Source: Alteromonas sp. BL110 (GTDB lineage Bacteria > Pseudomonadota > Gammaproteobacteria > Enterobacterales > Alteromonadaceae). From it: a DNA stretch of 64,000 nucleotides. This document shows, one piece after another, positions 55,437 to 64,000 of this stretch. The notes below the pieces were generated by a model that searched no databases, was not told the origin of the DNA, and saw only the letters and a list, made by a program, of their open reading frames with translations. Each line of letters starts with the position of its first letter. Within the stretch, counting starts at the first letter, position 1. A program made the position numbers and the translations under genes. Location of the stretch: NCBI RefSeq assembly GCF_003443615.1, contig NZ_CP031967.1, positions 1,612,001-1,676,000 on the forward strand. Direction: 5' to 3'.

Positions 55437-56461
55437 TATTGCCAATCCAAAATAACTTTACCTGAGTGTCCAGACCCCATGGTATCAAACCCTTTCTGAA
55501 AGTCATCAATGGAAAAGGTATGGGTGATGATGGGTGAAAGGTCCAGGCCGCTTTGTAGTAAGCTCGCCATTTTGTACCAGGTTTCGAACATTTCTCGGCC
55601 ATAGATACCTTTTATCACCAAGCCTTTGAAAATAACTTGGTTCCAGTCGACAGCAACGTCTTGCGGAGGAATACCTAGCATAGCCACTTTGCCGCCGTGA
55701 TTCATCTTGTCGAGCATGTCTCTGAAAGCTACCGGCACACCAGACATTTCAAGGCCAACGTCAAAGCCCTCTGACATACCCAGTTCGTCCATAACGTCTT
55801 GTAAGTTTTCTTTACTTACATCAACAGCGCGGGTTGCCCCCATCTTTTCAGCAAGCTCTAGACGATACGGGTTGATATCAGTAATCACAACATGACGGGC
55901 ACCTACGTGTTTGGCGACCGCTGCCGCCATAATCCCGATAGGTCCAGCACCTGTGATAAGTACGTCTTCACCGACTAAGTCGAAACTAAGCGCGGTATGA
56001 ACAGCGTTACCAAAGGGGTCGAATATAGACGCAAGGTCGTCGCTGATATTGTCTGGGATTTTAAACGCGTTGAATGCAGGAATAACCAAGTATTCTGCAA
56101 ATGCGCCAGGGCGGTTTACGCCCACACCTTCGGTGTTGCGGCATAAATGAACGCGGCCAGCACGACAGTTACGGCAGTGACCACAGGTAATATGACCTTC
56201 GCCGGATACACGATCGCCAACTTTGAAGCCTTTTACCTCTTGTCCCATTCCCACTACTTCGCCCACATATTCGTGCCCGACTACCATAGGTACTGGAATG
56301 GTGTTTTGCGACCACTCGTCCCAATTGTAAATATGCATATCAGTACCGCAAATCGCGGTTTTGCGAATTTTAATCAGTAGGTCGTTGTGCCCTACTTCAG
56401 GCTTTGGCGTGTCTTGTAGCCAAATACCTTTTTCCGCTTTCGCTTTTACTAGCGACTTCAT
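55436..56461 (-). CDS. tdh: L-threonine 3-dehydrogenase
   Basis: Tdh oxidises threonine to 2-amino-3-ketobutyrate with NAD. The 341-residue zinc enzyme has the catalytic-site Cys-Gly-Thr-Asp-Met-His, Gly-His-Glu-Tyr-Val-Gly, the structural-zinc cysteines Cys-Gly-His-Cys-Arg-Asn-Cys and Leu-Cys, and the NAD motif Gly-Ala-Gly-Pro-Ile-Gly. It overlaps kbl by 4 bases. Confidence 0.97.
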   Translation of the reverse strand: MKSLVKAKAEKGIWLQDTPKPEVGHNDLLIKIRKTAICGTDMHIYNWDEWSQNTIPVPMVVGHEYVGEVVGMGQEVKGFKVGDRVSGEGHITCGHCRNCRAGRVHLCRNTEGVGVNRPGAFAEYLVIPAFNAFKIPDNISDDLASIFDPFGNAVHTALSFDLVGEDVLITGAGPIGIMAAAVAKHVGARHVVITDINPYRLELAEKMGATRAVDVSKENLQDVMDELGMSEGFDVGLEMSGVPVAFRDMLDKMNHGGKVAMLGIPPQDVAVDWNQVIFKGLVIKGIYGREMFETWYKMASLLQSGLDLSPIITHTFSIDDFQKGFDTMGSGHSGKVILDWQ

Positions 56462-57654
56462 GAAATCACTCCCATTTCACGGCCTACTTCGATAAACGCA
56501 TCGATGGCTTTATCAACGTGTTCAAGGCTATGACCTGCTGACATTTGCGTACGAATGCGGGCTTGTTCTTTTGGTACAACGGGGTAAGAGAAGCCAATAA
56601 CGTAAATGCCTTTTTCTAACAGTTTGTCGGCCATTTCACTGGCTAAGCGGGCATCGCCCAGCATTACTGGAATAATGGCGTGATCTTTACCTGCAAGGGT
56701 AAAGCCCGCTTCTTCCATGCGCTTGCGAAAATGGTTGGCATTTCGCCATAGATTAGCGCGTAACTCATCGCCTTCTTTCATCATTTCAAACACCTTTAAC
56801 GATGCTGAAACGATAGGTGGCGCAACTGAGTTAGAGAATAGGTAAGGACGCGAGCGCTGACGTAGCCATTCTACAACTTCTTTTTTACCCGAGGTATAAC
56901 CGCCCGAGGCACCGCCAAGGGCTTTGCCTAACGTTCCTGTGATAATATCTACACGACCCATTACGCCGCAGTATTCATGGCTCCCTTTACCGTTTTCGCC
57001 TAAGAAACCCGTGGCGTGACAGTCATCAACCATTACCATGGCACCGTATTTGTCGGCTAAATCACATATTGAAGCAAGGTCGGCAATAACACCGTCCATA
57101 GAGAATACGCCGTCGGTAGCGATGATTTTAAAGCGCGCGCCGTCGGCATCGGCTTGCTTTAATTGCTCTTCTAATACTGCCATGTCGTTATTAGCGTAGC
57201 GATAACGTTTGGCTTTACACAAGCGAACTCCGTCGATGATACTCGCGTGGTTTAGCGCATCAGATATAATGGCGTCTTCCGGCCCAAGTAGGGTTTCAAA
57301 CAAACCTCCGTTGGCGTCAAAGCAAGAAGGATAAAGAATGGTATCTTCGGTGCCTAAGAAGTCGCTGATAGAGGCTTCTAGTTGCTTGTGAATGTCTTGT
57401 GTACCGCAAATGAATCGCACAGATGCTACACCGAAGCCATGGCTATCCAAACCTTCTTTCGCCGCTTCAATTAAGCTTTCGTTGTTTGCTAGGCCAAGGT
57501 AATTGTTAGCACAAAAGTTAATAACGTGCTCGCCACCAGCAACGCCAATATCCGCTTGTTGTTGCGACGTAATTACACGCTCTTTTTTGTACAAACCATC
57601 TTCTTTCGTGGCTTCAATTTGCGATTGCAAATGAGAAATAAATGCCGCAGACAT
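56458..57654 (-). CDS. kbl: Glycine C-acetyltransferase (2-amino-3-ketobutyrate CoA ligase)
   Basis: Kbl splits the Tdh product into glycine and acetyl-CoA. The 398-residue PLP enzyme has Asp-Asp-Cys-His-Ala-Thr-Gly and the PLP-lysine motif Gly-Thr-Leu-Gly-Lys-Ala-Leu-Gly-Gly. ATG 57654 (GGAG upstream) gives the usual family length; the frame continues to 57720 but with an unlikely extension. With tdh and glpE it forms one operon. Confidence 0.96.
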   Translation of the reverse strand: MSAAFISHLQSQIEATKEDGLYKKERVITSQQQADIGVAGGEHVINFCANNYLGLANNESLIEAAKEGLDSHGFGVASVRFICGTQDIHKQLEASISDFLGTEDTILYPSCFDANGGLFETLLGPEDAIISDALNHASIIDGVRLCKAKRYRYANNDMAVLEEQLKQADADGARFKIIATDGVFSMDGVIADLASICDLADKYGAMVMVDDCHATGFLGENGKGSHEYCGVMGRVDIITGTLGKALGGASGGYTSGKKEVVEWLRQRSRPYLFSNSVAPPIVSASLKVFEMMKEGDELRANLWRNANHFRKRMEEAGFTLAGKDHAIIPVMLGDARLASEMADKLLEKGIYVIGFSYPVVPKEQARIRTQMSAGHSLEHVDKAIDAFIEVGREMGVIS

Positions 57655-57816
57655 GCCATTCTCCAAGTGTGGGTATATAAAACCCGCTAGTGTAATGAAA
57701 GCGCGTGAAAGGGTACACACCCATGCGCTGTATTTAATGGGTTTGTCGACTAAGTTTGTAAATTATTCAGCACACCCAACGAAAAACGCCTGAATCACGC
57801 TAATTGGTTTTAAGTA

Positions 57817-60261
57817 CTAGGCAAAATCTTTCCAAAATCCGTTTTCTACTTTGTCTCTTAATGTGTCCCAGAGGTTTACTTCAGGTATAGGGCGGCTGAT
57901 AAGATACCCTTGTCCCTGGTGGCAGTCGAAATGACAAAGCAACTCGTATTGCTCATTGGTTTCAATGCCTTCAGCTACCACCTGCATGCCCATATTACGC
58001 ACCATTGATATGGTGGAATGCACAATATTTCTGTCATCTGCACTGCTGCCAATGTTGGCAACAAAAGAGCGATCTATTTTTATGTAGTCGGCTGGCAGTG
58101 ATTTTAAGTAGCTTAAGGATGAATAGCCTGTCCCAAAGTCATCAATCGCTAACATGCACCCCATGTCACGTATGGTCTGCATTACTCCTGTTGCCCGTTT
58201 GATATCAGAGACCAATACGGTTTCAGTTAGCTCTAGGCAAACTTGGTCGGGAGCGATATTGTTTTTGATAATTTGGTGCTGCAAAAATTCAGGCAAGCTA
58301 GGGTCGAGGAACTGCCCCGCAGACAAGTTTATTGCCACCTTAATATCTGGGTAGCCGCTGTTTTTGAGCTCGTTAACTAAATGGGTGGAGCGCGTGATCA
58401 CCCAATAATCAAGTTCAAGCATAAATGACGTGTTTTCAAGCAGAGGAATAAAATCGCCCGGCGATATATGCCCTTTTTTAGGATGATACCAGCGCAGTAG
58501 TGCTTCAAAGCCCATAAGCTTGCCGCTGTGCATGTCTATCTGTGGTTGCAAGGCAAGACTAAACTGATTGCCTCTTAGCGCCTCACGAGCCTCAGACTCC
58601 AATTCAACTTTTTGCATCACCTTGAGATTCATGGTGGCGTCATACACCCTGAACTCAGCACCTTTTTTTGCCTTGGCTTCGTACATTGCAATATCGGCAT
58701 GGCGCAGCAGCTCTACCGGTGTAGCGCGGGAGTGATTAGTAATGGCAATACCAATGCTGATTGAAACATAAAAAGTAACGCCATCAACAATAATGGGCTC
58801 TTGGAACTCGTCGATAATTTTTTGCGCGACCGTATCGACATGTTTTTTGCTCTCTATATTGGACAGCAAAATAACAAACTCATCGCCCCCAAACCGTGAC
58901 GCAATATCAGATTCCCGAATAGGTCTTGAGATTCTCATTGCAGCAGCTTTAAGCAACTTGTCGCCAACATCGTGCCCATGACTATCATTAACTTTTTTAA
59001 AGTCATCTAAATCCATAAACATAAGCGCAACTAGCCTGTCATCGCGAATTGAACTGGCCAGTTGTTTTTCGATTTGAAAGGTCAACATGTTGCGGTTAGG
59101 CAGCCCTGTCAGCACGTCGAACATCGCCATTTTCTCTAGCTTAGCGGTGTTTATCGCCATTTGACCGTCAAAACTTTCTAACTGCCGCGCTAAATCGTTC
59201 GCCGCCTCTTCAACTACATCAAGTTCGTCGGTAAGCTTAAATACGGGTAACCTTCGACGCTTTGCCGCAACCGTATAAAACTCGCTAAATTTATGTTCTG
59301 CCAACATAGGCAGGCGTTCGCTTATGTCTAACAGCCTTGTGCGATATTGATTTAAGAAAAGGTATAGCAATGAAGAGAAAAGAAGAAATAAAGCGATGGC
59401 GCTTGAGATAACCACGTACTGATATTGCTCGTTTTGACGTATCATTGCTGACACATCTTGAACGATAAGCAAATAAGGGTGATCGCCAGCGGCATGGTCG
59501 AAAGGTAGAAGGCTAACTAAAAGCTGCTTACTGTCTAACTCTACATTGACCCCTTTTATCACAAGGTCGTCAACACGCCAGTTTTCAGGCAATGCCTTAA
59601 TAAGCGAATTTAAAAATTGTTTATTAGCAGCGGAAACCTGACTCGATACCTTTAACGCAATTTTCTCAACCTGTGATTCATCTGCCTGAACAACCGCCAC
59701 TTTATATACATCAGTGGCGCGACTGAACAGGTACAGTAACTCGCGCATGGAAGTAGACAAGATAATAACCGGCACATTATCACTCGATGCCATTATAGGT
59801 ATGGAAATGTAGTGAGTACATACGCTTTCGCAGACCAGTAACGAACGGCTTTCAAATGTTGCCCGAGTAGAATCTACTAGCCGCTTGATAGTGCCGTTAA
59901 CAGGGTAAGTGGGCTTTCCCACGACCCCGTTTTCGTCGAATAAGTAAAGGGTTTCTACCTGAAAATTGAGGGTTAGGTATTCGCTTAGGTCATCTAGCGT
60001 ATTATGCAAATCACCAAGGTTATTAGAATACGTACCATTTTTACGGCTTAAGATATCAATAAGGGTGATCATACGGCTATGAAGTATATCTTCGAATAGC
60101 TGAACCCGACGCTGGTTGCTAATTTGGCTTTCCCGCTGCTGCATCACAACCTGTGCTTCAGACTCTTGAATTAGCACGGTGGATATAACGATAGTAACGG
60201 TTAAAACCATAGCCAGCAAAATAGCAATGGTTTTCGTGGTGAAAGATACCTGAACCTTCAT
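57817..60261 (-). CDS. Membrane GGDEF-EAL protein
   Basis: The 814-residue protein has a TM helix at the start, a periplasmic sensor of about 250 residues, a second TM near 280-300, a GGDEF domain with intact Gly-Gly-Asp-Glu-Phe, and an EAL domain with intact Glu-Ala-Leu-Leu-Arg-Trp and Asp-Asp-Phe-Gly-Thr-Gly. Both cyclase and phosphodiesterase motifs look complete. It follows the porin-like gene by 9 bases, forming an operon with it and the binding-protein-like gene. Confidence 0.92.
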   Translation of the reverse strand: MKVQVSFTTKTIAILLAMVLTVTIVISTVLIQESEAQVVMQQRESQISNQRRVQLFEDILHSRMITLIDILSRKNGTYSNNLGDLHNTLDDLSEYLTLNFQVETLYLFDENGVVGKPTYPVNGTIKRLVDSTRATFESRSLLVCESVCTHYISIPIMASSDNVPVIILSTSMRELLYLFSRATDVYKVAVVQADESQVEKIALKVSSQVSAANKQFLNSLIKALPENWRVDDLVIKGVNVELDSKQLLVSLLPFDHAAGDHPYLLIVQDVSAMIRQNEQYQYVVISSAIALFLLFSSLLYLFLNQYRTRLLDISERLPMLAEHKFSEFYTVAAKRRRLPVFKLTDELDVVEEAANDLARQLESFDGQMAINTAKLEKMAMFDVLTGLPNRNMLTFQIEKQLASSIRDDRLVALMFMDLDDFKKVNDSHGHDVGDKLLKAAAMRISRPIRESDIASRFGGDEFVILLSNIESKKHVDTVAQKIIDEFQEPIIVDGVTFYVSISIGIAITNHSRATPVELLRHADIAMYEAKAKKGAEFRVYDATMNLKVMQKVELESEAREALRGNQFSLALQPQIDMHSGKLMGFEALLRWYHPKKGHISPGDFIPLLENTSFMLELDYWVITRSTHLVNELKNSGYPDIKVAINLSAGQFLDPSLPEFLQHQIIKNNIAPDQVCLELTETVLVSDIKRATGVMQTIRDMGCMLAIDDFGTGYSSLSYLKSLPADYIKIDRSFVANIGSSADDRNIVHSTISMVRNMGMQVVAEGIETNEQYELLCHFDCHQGQGYLISRPIPEVNLWDTLRDKVENGFWKDFA

Positions 60262-60270
60262 CTTTTACCC

Positions 60271-61446
60271 TTAAAACCAATACATCAATTGTATTGACCA
60301 CATTTCCCAATGCTTATCAGAGTGGGATGCCACATCACGGTTTAATAAACTGACTACACGCGTTGCCCCTTCAACCCAGTGATATTCGCCCTGTAATCGC
60401 CATTTCGGTGCAATGTCCCAGCGTAAACCCACCGTGTAAGTGTCTTGATACCCAAAGTAGGCAGGTATAAGGCCCCCTGTACTTTCCTCTAGGTCTTTGC
60501 CGTCACTGTCAGAGGTATCGTTAATATAGGTATCGTAGCCAATAAGACCGCTGATTTCGTTGTTAAATAAATACCTAAATTGAACGAAACCACCTTCACC
60601 AGTGCGCTTTTCGGTAAAGTCAGGTGCAAACAGCCCTTGGCTGTTTTGTTTATCGCGAATTATTTCTGCAGACACTTCCCAACGTTCAGCAAAGTATTGT
60701 GCAGACACCATAAATCGTTCTATATTCGCGCTGCCCGGCAAACCATCTTCATCTGACGAAGGCGTGTACCTGAAATCGGAATTAAGCCAGCCAGCGCCTA
60801 TTTTCCATGTCATGGATGAGGGTTGTAAAAACACACTTGCTTGGTGCACAAAGTCTTGTTTGATTTTGCCTTTAACTTCGTTACCTAAGAGAAATTCGCG
60901 CTGAGAATCGTTAATATTCGAGCGTCCGTAGCTCCAATTAAGCTCCCAAGTATATTCCTTACCGTAATTAGAAAAACTGGTCAGTATGCCGTTACTGCCC
61001 AATGCAACATCGCGAAACCCGTCGTTATATACCGATTGAGGCAATATTGAGGTATATCGCGTTTGAGGGACATCTCTGGTCGATGAATAAAGCCAGTGGA
61101 TGTTTTTAAAGCGCCCTGCGTGAATTTGCCCTCGCCACTTGCCAGGTAAATTAGGCAGTTTCCAGTCGACAAATAAATAATCGAGGCGGGCACCTTGCTC
61201 GAAGCGGTTCCCTCCTTCTAGATAGTTAACTTGGCCAGCAATAGATATATTTTCAGCAAGCTGATAATAACCGTTTAAACCGATTTCGGTGAGTTCACCC
61301 GTCACATTATTATCGTCAGTAATAAAACTACTTTCTTTCGACTGGGTTAGGCCCTGTGAAACATAGCCATGCCATGTAAAGTCTGATTGCGCGCTAACAA
61401 AAGACGAGCTGAATAGCCCAAGCGCTAAAGCGATGTATACTTTCAT
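60271..61446 (-). CDS. Outer-membrane porin-like protein
   Basis: The 391-residue protein has a signal peptide ending at Val-Ser-Ala-Gln and a pattern of alternating beta strands ending in Gln-Leu-Met-Tyr-Trp-Phe with a terminal Phe, typical of outer-membrane barrels. The start overlaps the binding-protein-like gene (ATGA). The cargo is unknown; phosphate or a similar anion is possible from its neighbour. Confidence 0.78.
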   Translation of the reverse strand: MKVYIALALGLFSSSFVSAQSDFTWHGYVSQGLTQSKESSFITDDNNVTGELTEIGLNGYYQLAENISIAGQVNYLEGGNRFEQGARLDYLFVDWKLPNLPGKWRGQIHAGRFKNIHWLYSSTRDVPQTRYTSILPQSVYNDGFRDVALGSNGILTSFSNYGKEYTWELNWSYGRSNINDSQREFLLGNEVKGKIKQDFVHQASVFLQPSSMTWKIGAGWLNSDFRYTPSSDEDGLPGSANIERFMVSAQYFAERWEVSAEIIRDKQNSQGLFAPDFTEKRTGEGGFVQFRYLFNNEISGLIGYDTYINDTSDSDGKDLEESTGGLIPAYFGYQDTYTVGLRWDIAPKWRLQGEYHWVEGATRVVSLLNRDVASHSDKHWEMWSIQLMYWF

Positions 61447-61916
61447 TCTAAATCTACCTCAACGCGTCTAAGCTTAACGATATCAGTTCGTTCAGCATAA
61501 CCGATAGAACCTACCGTATTTTCCAATGCATCAACTAGCGCTTGATAAGAGGTTACTCTGATAGGGGTAATGCCCTGTCCAGAATAGGTAATTTGGTCCC
61601 AAAGACGAGACAGCTGATAAGGAAACATTTGGAGAATATCGCGGCAAAATTGACGGTGTAACTCATTGCTGTCTTGCAGTACAAAAACGGTAATTTTAGT
61701 GCCATTTTCCCAATACTGGCGCTGCCCCGTGAAAATCTGTCGAAGTTCTGAGCGACTAAGTTCTTCAACCATTACACTTTCGTTCACCATGACATTAAGT
61801 TCCGATGCATTTGCTTTAGGCACACACAAAAATAGCACCGCTAGCGTTAGCAGTACTTTTTTAGATTCAGCAAAAGTATGAATCGCGGACAGCCATCGCA
61901 AAGCGGGCTTTTTCAT
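61443..61916 (-). CDS. Small periplasmic phosphate-binding-like protein
   Basis: The 157-residue protein has a signal peptide followed by a PstS-type half-domain: Leu-Ser-Arg-Ser-Glu-Leu-Arg-Gln-Ile-Phe-Thr-Gly and Asn-Thr-Val-Gly-Ser-Ile-Gly-Tyr-Ala. It is half the usual length of a PstS, as in other short phosphate-binding-like proteins. It heads a three-gene operon with the porin-like gene and the GGDEF-EAL gene. It could feed a ligand signal to the GGDEF-EAL sensor. Confidence 0.82.
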   Translation of the reverse strand: MKKPALRWLSAIHTFAESKKVLLTLAVLFLCVPKANASELNVMVNESVMVEELSRSELRQIFTGQRQYWENGTKITVFVLQDSNELHRQFCRDILQMFPYQLSRLWDQITYSGQGITPIRVTSYQALVDALENTVGSIGYAERTDIVKLRRVEVDLE

Positions 61917-62003
61917 TCAGTAATGACTCCCTGTTAAAAAGAAGTACACAGCACAACGCTAAGTGTAGATAATAGTTGGTAGTTTTACCTTAAGATAAAA
62001 AAA

Positions 62004-63029
62004 TTAAGCGAGGAACGGCGCAACTTTCTGCTTAACCATGTCCACGGTAATTTTTTCCATTAACTGACTCCCTTTGGCTCGCGTTCCCCACGGTAAGGCG
62101 CTCCAGGGTTTCCCTTTTTGCTCTTCTATGCATTCATCATATACCGATACCAACCTATCAAGGTTGTTATAAGGTCCTGTTCTACGTGGATTAGAATGAG
62201 CGTATAGCCCAATAACAGGCGTGCTCACGGTAGTTGCCATATGGGCAGGCCCAGTATCTGGTGCAATAACTAGGTGGGCATGCTTTAGTAACATAAGCAG
62301 CTGATGCAATGTTGTTTGCCCAGTAAAGTCTTTAAGCGGATATTTCACACGCGCTTTAATTGCATCGGCAGTTTTGCGGTCTAACTCTCCTGGACCGCCG
62401 CATAATATCACGGTGACTCCAGCCTCTTGGATATAGTCAGCAATACTAGCGTATCGTTGCGGCAACCAATTTCTTTCTGCCTTACTTGCCGCTGGTGAGA
62501 TAACGACATATTTACCCAACGTTTTTGCTTGTTCTTCTCCCCACTTCGCATCTTCTGATGCAACAGGAATATCCCAAGAGACAGGTTTTGACTCGGGTAC
62601 GCCCAATGCATCGGCAAAATCCATAAAACCTTTAAGCACATGAGCGTGTTCTGTAGCAGCCACCCGTTTATTAGCAAACAACCAGTGCAATTCTTTACTT
62701 CGCGCCCAGTCAAAACCTATGCGCTGTTTTGCTTTAATCACTCGCGAAGCGAAGTTCGCCCGTAGCGCCACCTGCATCATTAATAAAGCATCAAAGGTTT
62801 CACCCGCCACTTGTGCTTTGAGCGACTCTACTGCAGCTTTTCCTTTTGATTTATCAAAAATAATGAACCTTACGTTTGGCATCAGCTTCACGAGCTGATA
62901 CTCCACTTTCCCTATTACCCACGTAATTTCAGCATCGCTCCACTGTGATTGAATTCGAGTAACCATAGCGACGGCATGACATACATCCCCAATGGCCGAT
63001 AAGCGCATTAAACAAATCTTTTTTCCCAC
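62004..63029 (-). CDS. Glycosyltransferase family 9 (LPS heptosyltransferase type)
   Basis: The 341-residue protein is a GT9 enzyme: an N-terminal Arg-Leu-Ser-Ala-Ile-Gly-Asp-Val-Cys-His-Ala and a C-terminal Ala-Pro-Asp-Thr-Gly-Pro-Ala-His-Met-Ala, as in heptosyltransferases. It probably adds heptose to the lipopolysaccharide core. It is divergent from kdkA with a short gap, inside a typical LPS core neighbourhood. Confidence 0.88.
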   Translation of the reverse strand: MGKKICLMRLSAIGDVCHAVAMVTRIQSQWSDAEITWVIGKVEYQLVKLMPNVRFIIFDKSKGKAAVESLKAQVAGETFDALLMMQVALRANFASRVIKAKQRIGFDWARSKELHWLFANKRVAATEHAHVLKGFMDFADALGVPESKPVSWDIPVASEDAKWGEEQAKTLGKYVVISPAASKAERNWLPQRYASIADYIQEAGVTVILCGGPGELDRKTADAIKARVKYPLKDFTGQTTLHQLLMLLKHAHLVIAPDTGPAHMATTVSTPVIGLYAHSNPRRTGPYNNLDRLVSVYDECIEEQKGKPWSALPWGTRAKGSQLMEKITVDMVKQKVAPFLA

Positions 63030-63101
63030 AGAAGCTCTCTCGTTGCTGAAAAACCAAAATAAATCATTAGAATGTGAAATTTACCATAAGTTGTGGGCAA
63101 C

Positions 63102-63827
63102 ATGACGACAATGCGACGAGACATAGGTGCTGGGCACCACTTTATATTCGACAATACCTTGGTCAGTCAGCCTAATACAGAAATGTTCAGCCCTGAATTT
63201 TGGCAGCTACAAAACAAGATAACAGGTCAAGCCAAAGGACGTGGTACAACCATCTTCATTGAGCATGAAGGTCAACAATGGGTTTTACGCCACTTTATGC
63301 GCGGCGGCCTAGTGGGGAAAGTACTTAGCGACCAGTACTTTTTTAATGGTATTGAACACTCTAGACCTTTCGAAGAATTTACACTGCTCGAATACATGCG
63401 AGCTGAGGGCCTTTTGGTACCAACGCCTGTTGCTGCACGTATTCATCGCAGAGGCTTGATTTATCGGGGCGATATCATCACCCTGAACATTCCTAACAGC
63501 CAAGATCTGCACCAGGTTTTGTGCCAGCAACCATTATCAAAAGGCGAATGGTATGAGGTAGGGCGAGCGCTAGCTCGAATGCACAATTGCCAGGTGTATC
63601 ATCACGATGCGAATATTCGAAACATTATGATTGATAGCGATAAGCAAATTTGGCTTATCGACTTTGATCGATGCTCGAAGCGTCAAGGGGATAGCTGGAA
63701 GCAAAGTAACTTAGATCGCCTATTGCGTTCTTTGCATAAAGAGCGAGCCAAAAACCCGGTATTTCACTGGAAAGAAGACGACTGGACTGCATGCTTAGAT
63801 GGCTATAAGGAATTGGTAAAGCGTTAA
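63102..63827 (+). CDS. kdkA: 3-deoxy-D-manno-octulosonic acid kinase
   Basis: KdkA phosphorylates the Kdo of lipid A-Kdo. The protein of about 241 residues has a kinase-like fold with His-His-Asp-Ala-Asn-Ile-Arg-Asn-Ile-Met (catalytic loop) and Trp-Leu-Ile-Asp-Phe-Asp-Arg-Cys. The start is uncertain between GTG 63093, ATG 63102 and ATG 63111. Confidence 0.92.
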   Translation: MTTMRRDIGAGHHFIFDNTLVSQPNTEMFSPEFWQLQNKITGQAKGRGTTIFIEHEGQQWVLRHFMRGGLVGKVLSDQYFFNGIEHSRPFEEFTLLEYMRAEGLLVPTPVAARIHRRGLIYRGDIITLNIPNSQDLHQVLCQQPLSKGEWYEVGRALARMHNCQVYHHDANIRNIMIDSDKQIWLIDFDRCSKRQGDSWKQSNLDRLLRSLHKERAKNPVFHWKEDDWTACLDGYKELVKR

Positions 63828-63936
63828 AAACCGCGAATAATAAACATAATTGCAGCAGTACTTAGCATTACTCATTAATGTGGTACAGTAGCCCCGTTGA
63901 ACCTATAAACCCTATACGACAATAAGATTCAATTTT

Positions 63937-64000
63937 ATGCACACTAGAGCACTTTATCCAGGTACTTTCGACCCAATTACTAACGGTCATGCAGACCTTA
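63937..64000 (+). CDS. coaD: Phosphopantetheine adenylyltransferase, N-terminal part (runs off the window)
   Basis: The last 64 bases begin a frame reading [18 protein letters not shown], with the nucleotidyltransferase motif of CoaD, a step in coenzyme A synthesis. The rest is outside the window. Confidence 0.93.
   Translation, partial: MHTRALYPGTFDPITNGHADL

Noticed and set aside
1..64000. CRISPR array
   Set aside because: No set of evenly spaced direct repeats was noticed and no cas gene is present.

Overview
The window is a chromosomal segment of a marine gammaproteobacterium, most likely Alteromonas or a close relative in the Alteromonadales. The inference rests on four TonB-dependent receptors, GGDEF/EAL proteins, a membrane-anchored AraC regulator, and household gene order (ubiC-ubiA, rep, kbl-tdh-glpE, kdkA next to coaD) typical of that group. 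Nothing here is plasmid- or phage-like, and no integrase or transposase was seen.

Layout. 1-3360: two TonB-dependent receptors on the minus strand; the first runs off the window and the second is a siderophore receptor with a Fur-box-like site. 3543-4157: a SAM methyltransferase. 4191-23315: a defence island. It holds an Mrr-type nuclease with a HARE-HTH domain, the phosphorothioate-dependent restriction operon dptFGH extended by a second DGQHR (DndB-like) protein and an HNH nuclease, the convergent modification operon dndBCDE, the divergent cysteine desulfurase dndA, and an XRE-TIR gene with a one-base frameshift. 23355-33386: a beta-glucoside/beta-glucan cassette (TonB receptor, FucP-type permease, GH3 lipoprotein, AraC regulator). 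It is bracketed by an HNH-like gene and a truncated copy of that gene in the same orientation. 33562-36479: a BCCT transporter and a two-gene YeeE/YedE pair. 36783-45002: a sucrose/fructan cassette (TonB receptor, tryptophan-halogenase-like flavoprotein, frameshifted GH32, LacI regulator, LacY/CscB-type permease) with two copies of a LacI-type operator. 45089-64000: core genes: tRNA-Arg(CCG), cytochrome c5, two cyclic-di-GMP proteins, rep, ubiK, a broken toxin-antitoxin pair, ubiA/ubiC, a FliL-like protein, glpG, glpE-tdh-kbl, a periplasmic-binding/porin/GGDEF-EAL operon, a GT9 heptosyltransferase, kdkA and the start of coaD.

How the genes work together. DndA and DndCDE should place sulfur in the DNA backbone, with DndB probably limiting or regulating this, and DptFGH should restrict unmodified DNA. 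The DGQHR-HNH pair sits in the restriction operon by overlapping or near-contiguous genes and is the least explained part; DptH also carries a PD-(D/E)XK-like motif. In the sucrose cassette the LacI protein probably represses both the receptor and the GH32 gene through the shared operator.

Three genes are broken by single-base events: XRE-TIR (short A run), GH32 (extra C in GGGCCC) and a RelE-like toxin (nonsense codon). The two indels could be sequencing errors. All family assignments come from reading the translated sequences; no database search was made.
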